A DNA stretch of 64,000 nt from assembly GCF_944801835.1 (NCBI RefSeq), contig NZ_CALYLN010000002.1:434001-498000 (forward strand), given 5' to 3'. Below, in pieces: positions 1 to 10,162 of the stretch. The position numbers were made by a program, and so were the translations under genes. The notes beneath the pieces were generated by a model, which saw only the letters and a program-made list of their open reading frames with translations, had not been told where the DNA came from and did no database searches. Source of the stretch: Bartonella sp. B1099 (GTDB lineage Bacteria > Pseudomonadota > Alphaproteobacteria > Rhizobiales > Rhizobiaceae). Position 1 is the first letter of the stretch, and each line of letters begins with the position of its first letter.

Positions 1-311
1 AAGAGACTGTTATGTAATAAATCTTGCGTTATCCTCTTCACAATTCCTATTGTAAAATAGGATAGAGATGTTTCTTTTAAAATCAATATAATAGATGCAT
101 ATCCTTCATGAAATATATGATCCGTCCAGCTCATAAACAAAAGCATGAAGCACCGCACAATCTTGCTAACGCAACACTATTTTTTTATCTTTACAATGTT
201 ATCTCTCTCTCTCAATGACGCTGTATCTACATTTGAGCAATACACCAAACAGATATTCGTTTATACGCCAATCCAACATACAAATGTAAAAAATACCGAT
301 AAGGAAACTTT
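1..311. other. No recognisable gene
   Basis: AT-rich stretch downstream of the alaS stop codon. I see no convincing start with a ribosome binding site, no tRNA and no strong terminator hairpin. Confidence 0.5.
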
Positions 312-2984
312 TTACTTTTTAAATTTTTCTAGAAAATCTTTTAATCCTGCAAATGCCTCATCAGCCTTGTTCCCCTCAGGACCACCAGCCTGCGCCATAT
401 CAGGACGCCCACCACCGCCTTTCCCACCAAGAATAGCTGAAAGAATACGAACGAGATCAACAGCATTTAACTTATCTGTTAAATCATCCGTAATACCAAC
501 AACAGCACTCCCCTTGCCATCCTCCGAAACACTAATAAAAGCAACCACTCCAGATTTAATTTGTTTTTTCCCAGAATCAACAAGTGCTTTAAGATCCCGT
601 GGTGGAATATTATTTACAACACGTCCCATAAAAGAAAGTTCATTGATAATAGTAATATCACTTTGACCACTTTCTGTTATTCGCCCACTCAACACCATTT
701 TCTTGCGTACATCATTCAACTCTTTTTCAAGTTTACGACGATCATCAAGCAAAACTCTCACCCGTTCTTCTAAATCAGAAGAAGAAGTTTTTAAAAGATC
801 AGCAATTTCACGAATACGTATATCTTGGCAGCTAAGATAAAGACGCGCTGCGGCACCTGTTAAAGCTTCAATACGGCGCACTCCAGCTGAAACAGAACTT
901 TCAGAAACAATATGAATCAAACCAATATCCCCTGTTCTTTCCACATGTGTCCCTCCACAAAGTTCAATAGACCAAGACCTTTTTAAGTCTCTCTTTTCAA
1001 GCAACTCTCCCATAGAAACAACGCGAACTTCATCACCATATTTTTCCCCAAAGAGTGCCATTGCTCCTTCAGAAATTGCATCATCAACAGCCATAAGGCG
1101 CGTTGTCACTTTATTATTTTGCAAAACAATCTCATTTGCTAAATCTTCTATTTTTTTCAATTCTTCTGCCGAAATAGCTTTTGGATGAGAAAAATCAAAC
1201 CGCAACCGTTCCGGCGACACAAGAGAGCCCTTTTGAGTAACATGAGATCCCAATACCTGCCGTAAAGCCTCGTGTAACAAATGGGTAGCAGAATGGTTCG
1301 CACGAATTTTTTTACGACGAACACCATCAACGGTTAATTCTACACAATCAGAAATCTTAGCATGACCAGATTTAACTTCTCCAAGATGAATAAAAACACT
1401 ATCAGCCTTTTTCTGAGTATCATGCACCTCAAAAATAAAATTTTCACCAGAAATGATACCACTATCACCAATTTGTCCACCAGATTCACCATAAAAAGGA
1501 GTCTGATTTAACACAAGAATGGCTTTCTGCCCTGAAGAAACTTCATCAACAATTTTACCATCACATACAAGAGCTGTAAGAATACCTTTAGCTTTTTCTG
1601 TTTCATACCCTAAAAATTCTGTACCCCCTACCTGATCACGAACAGAAAACCAAATTGTCTCCGTGACAGCTTCACCTGAACCAGACCAATGAGCACGAGC
1701 TTCTCCTTTTTGACGTTCCATTGCTTCGTCAAAGGCATCAACATCAACAGATATTCCACGACGCCGAAGAACATCTTGCGTCAAATCAAGTGGAAAACCA
1801 TAGGTATCATAAAGCTTGAAAGCAACATCACCCTTTAAATGATCCCCTTCTTTAAGCTGGGCACTTTCTTCATTTAACAAACTCAGTCCTCGTTCAAGCG
1901 TTTTACGAAAACGTATTTCTTCTAATTTTAAAGTTTCAGAAATCAAAGATTCAGCCCGCACCAATTCAGGATAAGCTTGTCCCATTTCGCGAATGAGAGC
2001 AGGCAAAAGCTGCCACATTAAAGGTTCTTTAACACCAAGAAGATGTGCATGACGCATAGCACGACGCATAATGCGACGTAAAACATATCCTCTTCCCTCA
2101 TTGGAAGGAAGAACACCATCGGCAATTAAAAATGCCGATGAGCGAAGATGATCAGCAATAACACGATGACTGGCAATAAAATCACCCTCTGCCTCAATCC
2201 CAGTGATTGCTTCTGATGCTTCAATTAATGCACGAAAAAGATTAATATCATAATTATCATGAACACCCTGTAAAACAGCCGCAATACGCTCTAACCCCAT
2301 ACCGGTATCAATAGAAGGATGAGGCAAGTCAACACGGTCTTCCTTAGAAAGCTGCTCATACTGCATAAACACAAGGTTCCAAATCTCAATAAAGCGATCA
2401 CCATCTTCATCCACACTTCCAGGGGGACCACCCCAAATTTCATCACCATGATCATAAAAAATCTCCGAACAAGGACCACAAGGACCTGTTTCTCCCATTG
2501 ACCAAAAATTATCAGCTGTCGCAATACGAATGATTTTTTCATCTGAAAGACCTGAGATTTTGCGCCATAATTCAGCAGCAACATCATCACTTTGATAAAC
2601 GGTTACCAACAATTTATCTTTTGGTAGACAGAATTCTTTTGTTAAAAGATCCCATGATAAAAAAATGGACTCTTCTTTGAAATAATCGCCGAAAGAAAAA
2701 TTCCCCAACATTTCAAAAAACGTATGATGGCGCGCTGTATAGCCAACATTATCAAGATCATTATGTTTTCCACCTGCACGAACACATTTTTGTGCTGTTG
2801 TCGCCTTTTTATAAGGATACTGTTCAAGTCCCGTAAAAACATTTTTAAACTGCACCATCCCTGCATTTGTAAACATGAGTGTAGGATCATTGCGTGGAAC
2901 AAGTGGGCTAGAAGAAAGAACTTGATGCCCATGATGATGAAAATAATCCAAAAATGTTGACCGGATATTATTAACACTATTCAT
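312..2984 (-). CDS. alaS: Alanine--tRNA ligase
   Basis: Cytoplasmic class II synthetase that charges tRNA-Ala and hydrolyses mischarged Ser/Gly-tRNA. About 890 residues, the normal length for bacterial AlaRS. It opens with the typical TFLDYF..GH region and the [18 protein letters not shown] catalytic motif. The editing domain shows the HSATH zinc/editing motif and the matching CGGTH motif, and the C-terminal C-Ala domain ends in the Gly-rich [16 protein letters not shown] signature. An upstream in-frame GTG exists at 3008, but the ATG at 2984 is preceded by AGGTG and gives the usual MNSVNNIR start, so I chose it. It lies downstream of recA on the same strand, separated by about 165 bases; cotranscription is possible but not shown. 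Confidence 0.97.
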   Translation of the reverse strand: MNSVNNIRSTFLDYFHHHGHQVLSSSPLVPRNDPTLMFTNAGMVQFKNVFTGLEQYPYKKATTAQKCVRAGGKHNDLDNVGYTARHHTFFEMLGNFSFGDYFKEESIFLSWDLLTKEFCLPKDKLLVTVYQSDDVAAELWRKISGLSDEKIIRIATADNFWSMGETGPCGPCSEIFYDHGDEIWGGPPGSVDEDGDRFIEIWNLVFMQYEQLSKEDRVDLPHPSIDTGMGLERIAAVLQGVHDNYDINLFRALIEASEAITGIEAEGDFIASHRVIADHLRSSAFLIADGVLPSNEGRGYVLRRIMRRAMRHAHLLGVKEPLMWQLLPALIREMGQAYPELVRAESLISETLKLEEIRFRKTLERGLSLLNEESAQLKEGDHLKGDVAFKLYDTYGFPLDLTQDVLRRRGISVDVDAFDEAMERQKGEARAHWSGSGEAVTETIWFSVRDQVGGTEFLGYETEKAKGILTALVCDGKIVDEVSSGQKAILVLNQTPFYGESGGQIGDSGIISGENFIFEVHDTQKKADSVFIHLGEVKSGHAKISDCVELTVDGVRRKKIRANHSATHLLHEALRQVLGSHVTQKGSLVSPERLRFDFSHPKAISAEELKKIEDLANEIVLQNNKVTTRLMAVDDAISEGAMALFGEKYGDEVRVVSMGELLEKRDLKRSWSIELCGGTHVERTGDIGLIHIVSESSVSAGVRRIEALTGAAARLYLSCQDIRIREIADLLKTSSSDLEERVRVLLDDRRKLEKELNDVRKKMVLSGRITESGQSDITIINELSFMGRVVNNIPPRDLKALVDSGKKQIKSGVVAFISVSEDGKGSAVVGITDDLTDKLNAVDLVRILSAILGGKGGGGRPDMAQAGGPEGNKADEAFAGLKDFLEKFKK

Positions 2985-3151
2985 ATCTACACCTGCAGAA
3001 TACCGCACAAAACCTTAAAAGAAAAATCCCCCCATTAAATATCCTCTTTGCCACGCATGGAGTCAATTTAATCAAAGAACGGAATATTTATTTTTTAAAA
3101 AAATTGAGAAAAAATTTTAAATGAAAAAATTATAGACGAAAAAACGGTTTA

Positions 3152-4195
3152 TCAAAGAACTTCATCACTTTCCGTATTTTCAGACCCTGCGTTTTCTAAC
3201 AATTCAATCGCAATCAAACCAGCATTTTGACGCAAAGCCGTTTCAATTTCTGCCGCTATTTCTGCATGCTCACGTAAAAACTGCTTCACATTTTCACGTC
3301 CCTGCCCTAAACGTTGAGAATTATAAGAAAACCACGAGCCAGATTTTTCTACGATACCCACCTTGACTCCTAAATCAATCAATTCACCTAGCTTGGAAAT
3401 CCCTTCCCCATAAATAATATCAAACTCAACCTGTTTGAAGGGAGGAGCCAACTTATTCTTCACCACTTTAACACGGGTCTGATTACCAACAATCATATCG
3501 CGATCTTTAATAGACCCAATACGGCGAATATCCAAACGAACAGAGGCATAAAACTTTAAAGCATTTCCTCCCGTTGTTGTTTCTGGCGAACCAAACATCA
3601 CACCAATTTTCATGCGAATTTGATTAATAAAAATCACCATACAGTTAGAGCGAAAAATAGAAGCAGTGAGTTTCCGCAAAGCTTTGCTCATCAATCGCGC
3701 CTGTAATCCTGGTAAAGCATCGCCCATTTCACCATCAATTTCCGCTCGTGGTGTTAAAGCTGCAACAGAATCCACAACAAGCACATCAACAGCACCAGAA
3801 CGAACCAACGTCTCTGTAATTTCCAACGCCTGTTCACCGGTATCTGGCTGAGAAATGAACAAATTTTCTAAATCAACACCAAGCTTACGCGCATAGATAG
3901 GATCAAGCGCATGTTCCGCATCAATAAAAGCACAGATTCCTCCCCCTTTTTGAGCCTCAGCAATAGCATGCAAAGCCAATGTTGTCTTCCCAGAACTTTC
4001 TGGTCCATAGATCTCCACAATACGCCCCTTGGGTAACCCACCAATCCCTAAAGCAATATCCAAGGATAACGATCCTGTTGGAACGGTTTCAATTTCAACA
4101 ACTTGCTCTTTTTGTCCAAGACGCATAATCGAGCCTTTACCAAAAGAACGTTCAATTTGTGAGAGAGCAGCATCGAGAGCTTTTGTTTTATCCAC
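3152..4195 (-). CDS. recA: Recombinase RecA
   Basis: ATP-dependent strand-exchange protein for homologous recombination and SOS induction through LexA cleavage. The sequence has the Walker A motif GPESSGKTT, the conserved [12 protein letters not shown] and [15 protein letters not shown] segments (L1/L2 DNA-binding loops) and an acidic C-terminus. The reading frame is open to a GTG at 4231, but a GTG at 4195 preceded by AAGGA gives a 347-residue protein starting [11 protein letters not shown], the usual alphaproteobacterial form. I favour 4195. I searched the upstream region for an alphaproteobacterial SOS box (GAAC-N7-GAAC or GTTC-N7-GTTC) and found no clean match. Confidence 0.96.
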   Translation of the reverse strand: MDKTKALDAALSQIERSFGKGSIMRLGQKEQVVEIETVPTGSLSLDIALGIGGLPKGRIVEIYGPESSGKTTLALHAIAEAQKGGGICAFIDAEHALDPIYARKLGVDLENLFISQPDTGEQALEITETLVRSGAVDVLVVDSVAALTPRAEIDGEMGDALPGLQARLMSKALRKLTASIFRSNCMVIFINQIRMKIGVMFGSPETTTGGNALKFYASVRLDIRRIGSIKDRDMIVGNQTRVKVVKNKLAPPFKQVEFDIIYGEGISKLGELIDLGVKVGIVEKSGSWFSYNSQRLGQGRENVKQFLREHAEIAAEIETALRQNAGLIAIELLENAGSENTESDEVL

Positions 4196-4647
4196 GATTA
4201 TATCCTTGACCGATTCATAATAATCTAACACTTAAAGTGTATATTGCCCTTTTAATTTAACTAAAGCCTTGAGTTTAGATTTTCACAGACTATTTTCATC
4301 CTTCCCCTTACGTTATGCCTATAACATATCATGACCAGCAAAATTAAAGAACTGGCATTCCCTATCTTATGACACAACATAAACTCAAAATAAAATAATA
4401 CTTTAATATAAGAGAGTAAGTTAACACATTTATCTCTCTAGAAAAGCAACAATTTAAATTTCAACACAATGTTTAACCTTCCTGCTTACCCCTATGTCCC
4501 TAAGAAAAAACTCCCCCCTTTGTAGCTTGCCAGCAGGTTTTGTACCAATTTATTTTGTTTCACATGATTTTTAAGGGGTTCTCTAAGGGTCTTCAAAGTC
4601 CTTTCAAAGGTTGTTTAAATCCCTTTAATAGATCTTTTTCTCTTCTC
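4196..4647. other. Intergenic region: recA leader and outer edge of the Mu-like prophage
   Basis: No gene is recognisable. The left part is the recA leader. The right part holds the phased TTCAAAG repeats that mark one edge of the Mu-like element. The exact phage/host junction could not be fixed from this sequence alone. Confidence 0.5.
4592..4609. repeat. Paired TTCAAAG repeats at the Dam-side edge of the Mu-like prophage
   Basis: TTCAAAG occurs at 4592 and 4603, 11 bases (one helical turn) apart. The surrounding 14-mer AAGGGTCTTCAAAG (4585-4598) recurs exactly at 12886-12899 on the opposite side of the element. Candidate transposase-binding sites; this is inferred from position and phasing only. 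Confidence 0.5.
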
Positions 4648-4733
4648 CTAAATATCACAATTGGTAATGATGAGTTCCTTTGCTGGAATCGCATTATTTG
4701 ACAAATTACAGGAATAAATTGTTCTCACCTCTT

Positions 4734-5471
4734 TTATATGGAATTGACTGAAGGTTTTTCGTATCTCTGGCACATCATTGAGAGAGAGAGAAGAAACTTT
4801 CCCTTTAATTGTGCAAGCAGCATAGACATCGTCTGGTAATCCTCCCGCTTAAACAAGTCCTTGCCATAATAATCTTCAACACCAAAATAAGGTGGATCAA
4901 GATAAAACAAAGTATTTGGCCGGTCATAACGCACAATAAAATCAGACCAATCTAAATATTCAATGGTAACACCCGCTAAACGGCGGTAAATAAGCTTTAA
5001 TAAGTCCTCAAGTTTCAAAGAATTAAACCGTGCTCCACGGTTAGGATCAACTCCAAATGTACGCTTAGCCACCTGACCAGCGAAACTCAATTGCTGGAGA
5101 TATAAAAACCGCAAAGCCCGTTCTAAATCTGTAAGGGGGCTTGGATCTTGTGAAGTAAAACGTTGAAACAGCTCACGGCTGCTAATCTGGAACTGCAACA
5201 GATCCATAAAAGGGTGATAATGGCGTTGCAACACCCGAAAAAAATTCACCACATCCCCGGAGCGATCATTGATAACTTCATATAAGGGAATCAATTTTCT
5301 CCTAAAGAATATTCCTCCCATGCCAACAAAAGGTTCAGCATAAGTACGATGAGAAATGCCCTCAATGATTTTGATAATAGTTTTGGCTAACTTGATTTTG
5401 CCACCAATATAAGCAGCAGCTGGCGAGATGGGTTTAACGGATTTTAATTTTTCCTTATGAAGTATATCCAT
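4734..5471 (-). CDS. DNA adenine methylase (Dam family), frameshifted at the C-terminus
   Basis: Phage-type N6-adenine methyltransferase, D12/Dam class. It has the AAYIGGKIKLAKTI and EPFVGMGG SAM-binding segment (about residues 18-52) and the catalytic DPPY motif (near residue 193). The last 14 or so residues are out of frame. Just before them lies a CT-dinucleotide tract (read on this strand). Removing one CT unit restores the family's SLNDVPEIRKTF ending and runs on to a stop at 4648, giving a protein about 29 residues longer. As written the enzyme has lost its conserved C-terminal motif and may be inactive, or the tract may be switchable. It sits at the mom-like end of the Mu-like element, where modification genes are expected. 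Confidence 0.8.
   Translation of the reverse strand: MDILHKEKLKSVKPISPAAAYIGGKIKLAKTIIKIIEGISHRTYAEPFVGMGGIFFRRKLIPLYEVINDRSGDVVNFFRVLQRHYHPFMDLLQFQISSRELFQRFTSQDPSPLTDLERALRFLYLQQLSFAGQVAKRTFGVDPNRGARFNSLKLEDLLKLIYRRLAGVTIEYLDWSDFIVRYDRPNTLFYLDPPYFGVEDYYGKDLFKREDYQTMSMLLAQLKGKFLLSLSMMCQRYEKPSVNSI
4780..4790 (-). repeat. (GA)5G / (CT)5C dinucleotide tract in the methylase gene
   Basis: An 11-base pure dinucleotide run lies exactly at the point where the Dam reading frame breaks. Slippage by one 2-base unit toggles between the truncated and the full conserved C-terminus, which is the form expected of a contingency locus. Confidence 0.6.
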
Positions 5472-5591
5472 TATTTTTTAACACTCTTTCATCTATATTA
5501 GCCGTCTTCTCATTGCTTTAAGTGATAAGAAGTGGCTGCGATGTTAAGTTAAGTCGCATCGGACGGGGTTGTCGCAAAACTATCTCCCGTT

Positions 5592-5607
5592 GGCTGGGTG
5601 ACCAGCC
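5592..5607 (-). terminator. GC-rich hairpin after the phage chimera
   Basis: GGCTGG and CCAGCC form a perfect 6-bp stem with a 4-base loop, about 20 bases after the stop of the chimera. No T-run follows on the minus strand, so it may be a weak or non-intrinsic terminator, or simply an mRNA end structure. Confidence 0.3.
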
Positions 5608-5625
5608 CAGCCTCTATTTTTGTTC

Positions 5626-7548
5626 CTATCCTTGATTTAGCGCTTCTAGGGTAATTTCTGTGATGTATCCGCTTTGCTTTTCATAGCGATGGGTCACGGT
5701 TGCAGCATGCCATGGGCCATTGATTTCGTCTCGAAACCCTTGAAGCAAAAGCGGTTGACCCGCCATGATTTCAGGGCGCCCCTCGAGGCTTAAAGAACCA
5801 CTGCCCATGGCTCGACAAAGCCTATCCGACTCGGAAGCAGCCGCTGCTAAAGCTTGCTGCTTACAAGGGTAACACATCCGCAGACGGCGAATGGGCCCCG
5901 TATACCCTGTGCGATGCGTAACAACGTGTTGTTGCCCTTTTGTGCGATCAAAATACCGTGCTTCTATCATGCCATATTGGGTGCGCGGCTCGAGACTAAA
6001 TTCCCAATGGGAACACTCCTGTTGATGGATGGTCTGAAGCGGGAGATTGTCCCCGCTTAAAAATAAAAACTTATTGTCTTTGATCAAAAAACGCGCCTGC
6101 ATCCGATCAGCAAGCCGGGTTAAAAAATCAATCGCCGATTGATCGGTGCGTACCACATTGACAAAACGCCAGAGTGGATCACTCGAGGTGGTGTGATTGC
6201 CCCATAAAATGCGTCCATTGGCAGCCAATTGACCTTGGGCATTTTGGCTAAGGCGGGCGGGAATAAAGGTGGCAATATCAGCTTGATTGAGACGATTAGC
6301 CTCATGATCAATTTCCCCATCAAAATAGCTAATGGGGCGTGCTGTGCCTAAAATACCTTTAACATCTTGATTGGAGGGAGACCAAAAAACACCTCCCTTT
6401 TGTTTGTCCCGTTTGATAAACATGGCTGCCACAAAGGGGCTTGCCGGTTTGATACTAAAGCCCCCCTCACTATTTGCTACCCGCACAAAGGGATCAATCA
6501 GATAACAAAAACGTGAGGAGAAATCTGCCCGAAAGGCAAGGCTTTCTTCCGTATTTTTGCCCCCCGTATCAAACACCGCAATGGCTTGTAGCTTTTCGGC
6601 AACCTGTTCTAGAGCATCTGCTAGCGGGTTTTTAGCATTATCAAGGCGCCCTGCACTATAAGCTGGTGCTAAGAGAATTCCAGGTTCCACACCCAAATGC
6701 CCTCTAGCATGCGCTAGGGCATGAACACCGGTTAAAGAAACACTTGACCCCACCATTTCGGTTTGTGTCTCAGCCATAGTGGATTTTTCCTCCACCCGCA
6801 CGAAGATCACTTGTGCCTCAATCCCTTGCGCGCGAACGGCGTTGATAACATCAAGGGCAGTGCCTTTTTTCCCAAGCTTTTGGATTTTCTCTGTCTCATG
6901 GGTAAAGACCAACACGGGTTCGTTAAGGGGATAGGTCTGTGCATCCGCATCAGGGGCTGTAACAACCGCCCCAATGGCGGTTTGGCTAAACATTTCTAAA
7001 GGGCGAGAAGCTTGACCATCCTCAATGAGGCGAATACCATGAACACTGCGTGTATGCGAACTTGCTGTGACCAGATAAACATGCGGACGGGTCGAGCGGT
7101 AATAGCGGCAAGTTTCCGTTTTGCCACTGCCCGCATCAAGGGTAATCATCACCATATCCCCCGTACTTTGTGCCAGTGTTAGCGTGTCAATGATTTCACT
7201 CGCTATACGGTTCTTTTGAAACGCTGGCTTTTCAGGAATCATCTCCAAAAGCCCTGCCGTTTCTTTTAATGTTTCAACCCATTGTTGAACTTTCGCATTT
7301 TGCTTGCCTAATTGCCCCGCATAACTACCCGCATACCACTGCGAAAAGGTGCCATCCGGCATGCCAATACGCCGCGCTACTTCTGCTTTAGTCCAGTCAT
7401 TCGTCCGTCCTAGAGCGCGCACTGAATCCACAAGCGTATCCCATAAAGCAATATCATCACTATTGCGGTTTTGTGCTGTCCCATCGGGCTGTTTTTTTGG
7501 TCGCTCCCAAGGATTTTTATCAACGGTTGCATTTATCGCGTACTTCAT
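5626..7548 (-). CDS. Chimeric phage protein: MuB N-terminus / tail sheath / tail protein gpD
   Basis: One uninterrupted 640-residue frame assembled from three unrelated phage proteins. Residues about 1-168 match MuB-type target-capture ATPases: an N-terminal helix-turn-helix (WTKAEVARRIGM) followed by Walker A (AGSGKT at 139-144), ending just after strand 2 so that Walker B is absent. Residues about 170-467 are a contractile-tail sheath protein (GIRLIEDG...SRP start, PLNEPVLV, GVEPGILLAPAYS, WSPSNQDVKGILG, LNQADIATFIP). Residues about 469-640 are the C-terminal half of late control/baseplate protein gpD (QSAIDFLTRLADRM, PIRRLRMCYPCKQQA, MAGQPLLLQGFRDEINGPW). Both joins are in frame. The product is unlikely to work as MuB, sheath or gpD. 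It begins just downstream of MuA, where MuB belongs. Confidence 0.85.
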   Translation of the reverse strand: MKYAINATVDKNPWERPKKQPDGTAQNRNSDDIALWDTLVDSVRALGRTNDWTKAEVARRIGMPDGTFSQWYAGSYAGQLGKQNAKVQQWVETLKETAGLLEMIPEKPAFQKNRIASEIIDTLTLAQSTGDMVMITLDAGSGKTETCRYYRSTRPHVYLVTASSHTRSVHGIRLIEDGQASRPLEMFSQTAIGAVVTAPDADAQTYPLNEPVLVFTHETEKIQKLGKKGTALDVINAVRAQGIEAQVIFVRVEEKSTMAETQTEMVGSSVSLTGVHALAHARGHLGVEPGILLAPAYSAGRLDNAKNPLADALEQVAEKLQAIAVFDTGGKNTEESLAFRADFSSRFCYLIDPFVRVANSEGGFSIKPASPFVAAMFIKRDKQKGGVFWSPSNQDVKGILGTARPISYFDGEIDHEANRLNQADIATFIPARLSQNAQGQLAANGRILWGNHTTSSDPLWRFVNVVRTDQSAIDFLTRLADRMQARFLIKDNKFLFLSGDNLPLQTIHQQECSHWEFSLEPRTQYGMIEARYFDRTKGQQHVVTHRTGYTGPIRRLRMCYPCKQQALAAAASESDRLCRAMGSGSLSLEGRPEIMAGQPLLLQGFRDEINGPWHAATVTHRYEKQSGYITEITLEALNQG

Positions 7549-7704
7549 ATATATTCCCCTTTCGTATTGATTTAGACTATTGGTAAGGGGAAGGGCTTAA
7601 ACCTTGCCCCTTATCTTTTGTCTCTCAATAAACTCTCCAAGCCGTACGCGATACAAAACCAGCCCCCCTTGTAGGCACTCTTGTAAGTCCCCCCCCTTCC
7701 TTTC

Positions 7705-9702
7705 CTATCTTCTAGGAAACTTGATCACTTCACGCCCCTCACTTGAAGCGCTAAGGCGTCTTAAAGCTTGGTGCAAATGTTGACTAAACTCTCGGGAATC
7801 TAAAGCCTCATCATCCCCTAAAACCGCATCAGGGGCTTTTAAAGCAAGATTCCCCGCATTCTTTGGCATCAAGCGGCTTACCTTTGGGGAAACAGAACGC
7901 TTGGATTTTGCATCATCATCCCTCCGTGCAACTTTTGCATAAACATCCGCCAATTGATCCGGCGCAAGTTTTGCCGCCAACTGCTTTTCTGCTTTAACTG
8001 CCTTCACATATTCTTTACGCAAACGCCCATTCAAACGCGCTGCCTGCTGGTCATAAAAACCCACATCCGCAAGGCAAGGCGCTAAACAAAGCAACTGATT
8101 ATTCAAATCATAAACCCGCAAATCTTGGTGCAAATTATCTGGGTCAAAGCGCACAATCACCTTTTCTCCCGCATAGCTATTCAACGCCCGCGCCCAATAG
8201 CGATTGCCATAAAAATGAATCTCACCCGTCCCCTTTTGCGTACGCAATGCTTCTGAGGTCAAAAGCCATAAAGCCCTCTGTGCCGCTGTTGCTTGCCGAA
8301 CAATCGTCCCTTCTGCCTTTAAACTTTCTGCAAAAATCTCATCAAAACTGCGCCCCGCACATGTCAGCGCCTTACGTCCTGCTTGCGCATTATGCGCCAC
8401 AATCTGCGCCCCAACATGGGCTTTGAATTCTTCCAATTCCATCGCCCGCTTACCATAATCTTCCGGTTTCGCATCGGGCTTATTACCCGTATAAGCTCCA
8501 GCACATAACGGATGTTTAGAAATCGCTTCTGCCAAATCACGCCATGCCCGCTCAATCGGTTTTGACTGTCCGCTATAAGGTGTGGTCCATTGTAATTGAA
8601 TACCCAAACTGGTCAAAAGACCCTGCGGTTCATCCGCCTTAATCTTAAAACGAAAGCGGTTTTGCACACCCCCAGAAATCCATTTGCTGGTAAAAGCACG
8701 CCCATTATCCAAAGTCATACGCTCCGGTATCCCATAAGTCTCCACCATATCCCCAATCACCAAGCGTACGATTTCCCAAGTCTCAGCATCTGATAAGCGC
8801 CACGATAAAATCTTGCCTGAATAAAGATCTTGAATGGCAATCAAATAAAGCCGTACAGGCTTCGAGCCCCAAGGAACATTCACAAAAACATCCAACTTAT
8901 GCCCGTCCATATTCACCGCTTCCATTGCATGCAGTGCACGCCGATCACGCCGTTGGGCGGGATAAAGCTTTTTTACCATCTCCTCGCCCTCACGCGCTAA
9001 TGCTACAACCGCCTTGGAAACTTGCGCCTTAAAACGACGGCGTAACGCCCGCTCTGAAGGGATCGGCGCCCAACCTTTCTCACGCGCAACCCCAACCATC
9101 CGCCGATAACATGCCGAAAATGCAGGGCGAGAAGGGCGTAAATAATCCGAACATAAAACCTCAAAAGCCTCTTCATGACAGGGCGCAAACGGCGAAACAG
9201 TCTCCTCGCCATAACAAGGCGCCAGCGCTGCTAACCAATCACACCGCGCGACCCCTTCAACCATCTGCCGCCAATTAAAAAGCGACATCCGGCTAACCCC
9301 AAACTGAACCGCACACAAACTTGCCGCATCATGCACCCCCATACCGGCATGGAGTAAATCTTCCCAAAAACAAAGCGCCTTCAAACGCTGTTCACAACGG
9401 CTTTTATGCGCCTTTGAAAGCCCTTCATAACGCGCCCAAAGCGCTTCTTTTTGTCTCTTTTCCTCCACCCTTTGCAAAACATCAACACTCCCCTCCCGCA
9501 ACAACAATGCCATCCGCGCCCCTTCGGGTAATAAAGAAACATGGTACTCCCATACCGGCTTGGTCTTACTTTCCACCTTCCGTGAGAGTTCAGAATTTTT
9601 TCTCCAATATGCCCGTCCATGGTTTTCAAGACTTTTATAGGTAGATGGCAACCCCGGCAAAGCCGCCTTAGCCAATTCAGCAATACTAAACCACTCTTTC
9701 AT
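7705..9702 (-). CDS. Mu-like DDE transposase (MuA)
   Basis: Catalyses replicative transposition of the phage genome. From the ATG at 9702 it is about 665 residues, the usual MuA size. It begins with the Mu-type N-terminal DNA-binding domain (MKEWFSIAELAKAALPGLP), has a rve/RNase H-fold core with a probable catalytic triad D266 (VNMDGHKLD), D332 (TLDNGRAF) and E384 (IERAWRD), and a basic C-terminal Mu-transposase region that would contact MuB. The longer frame starting at 9735 runs into the upstream gene, and the conserved N-terminus fixes the start. It overlaps the upstream gene by 17 bases. All key residues are present, so it could be active, though its MuB partner is broken. Confidence 0.9.
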   Translation of the reverse strand: MKEWFSIAELAKAALPGLPSTYKSLENHGRAYWRKNSELSRKVESKTKPVWEYHVSLLPEGARMALLLREGSVDVLQRVEEKRQKEALWARYEGLSKAHKSRCEQRLKALCFWEDLLHAGMGVHDAASLCAVQFGVSRMSLFNWRQMVEGVARCDWLAALAPCYGEETVSPFAPCHEEAFEVLCSDYLRPSRPAFSACYRRMVGVAREKGWAPIPSERALRRRFKAQVSKAVVALAREGEEMVKKLYPAQRRDRRALHAMEAVNMDGHKLDVFVNVPWGSKPVRLYLIAIQDLYSGKILSWRLSDAETWEIVRLVIGDMVETYGIPERMTLDNGRAFTSKWISGGVQNRFRFKIKADEPQGLLTSLGIQLQWTTPYSGQSKPIERAWRDLAEAISKHPLCAGAYTGNKPDAKPEDYGKRAMELEEFKAHVGAQIVAHNAQAGRKALTCAGRSFDEIFAESLKAEGTIVRQATAAQRALWLLTSEALRTQKGTGEIHFYGNRYWARALNSYAGEKVIVRFDPDNLHQDLRVYDLNNQLLCLAPCLADVGFYDQQAARLNGRLRKEYVKAVKAEKQLAAKLAPDQLADVYAKVARRDDDAKSKRSVSPKVSRLMPKNAGNLALKAPDAVLGDDEALDSREFSQHLHQALRRLSASSEGREVIKFPRR

Positions 9703-10162
9703 GGCTGCCCCGTCTAATACGCACCGGAACCGCACGCATCGCTTTTAATTGTGCGGCAATCTCACGCTGTTCCTGCTGCAATCTTGCAATTTCTGCCAAT
9801 CGCGCTTCATCCCCTTGCAACAACAGCAAACCATCCTCACTCACCACCTCATCCCAAAGCCAAAAGGCGCCCGTCGCCCGTACAAAAGCTTTAAATCGCG
9901 GCAAAGAAATATCCATATCCACCTGCTTACTTTCAGCAACATAAGCATCCAAACTCGCCTTACTCAAACAACCAATACCTAAATAATGCGCCATACGCTC
10001 TGCAATCTCACTGCGCTCATAGCGACATTCTCGCAAAGCCCGCGCCATAGCCCGCTTAATGCGAGAGCGAAACCGCTCTAAATCAATCTGCGCAACGGGT
10101 TCACGACAGGGGAAAACCGGACGTTGAAAAAAATCAAGTTGATGGGAACCACGCGTCTTCAT
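9686..10162 (-). CDS. Mu-like phage early protein, unknown function
   Basis: A 158-residue, mostly helical, charged protein between the ParB-like gene and MuA, overlapping both neighbours (4 and 17 bases), so it is clearly translated with them. The middle contains a segment resembling a small DNA-binding helical domain (SEIAERMAHYLGIGCLSKAS), and the C-terminal 40 residues are a probable coiled coil (LAEIARLQQEQREIAAQLKA). Proteins of this size and place occur in several Mu-like phages, but I cannot name a function. No membrane segment or signal peptide. Confidence 0.7.
   Translation of the reverse strand: MKTRGSHQLDFFQRPVFPCREPVAQIDLERFRSRIKRAMARALRECRYERSEIAERMAHYLGIGCLSKASLDAYVAESKQVDMDISLPRFKAFVRATGAFWLWDEVVSEDGLLLLQGDEARLAEIARLQQEQREIAAQLKAMRAVPVRIRRGSHERVV

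Noticed and set aside
4196..4647. SOS box upstream of recA
   Set aside because: Only a partial GAAC half-site is present; no clean GAAC-N7-GAAC or GTTC-N7-GTTC.
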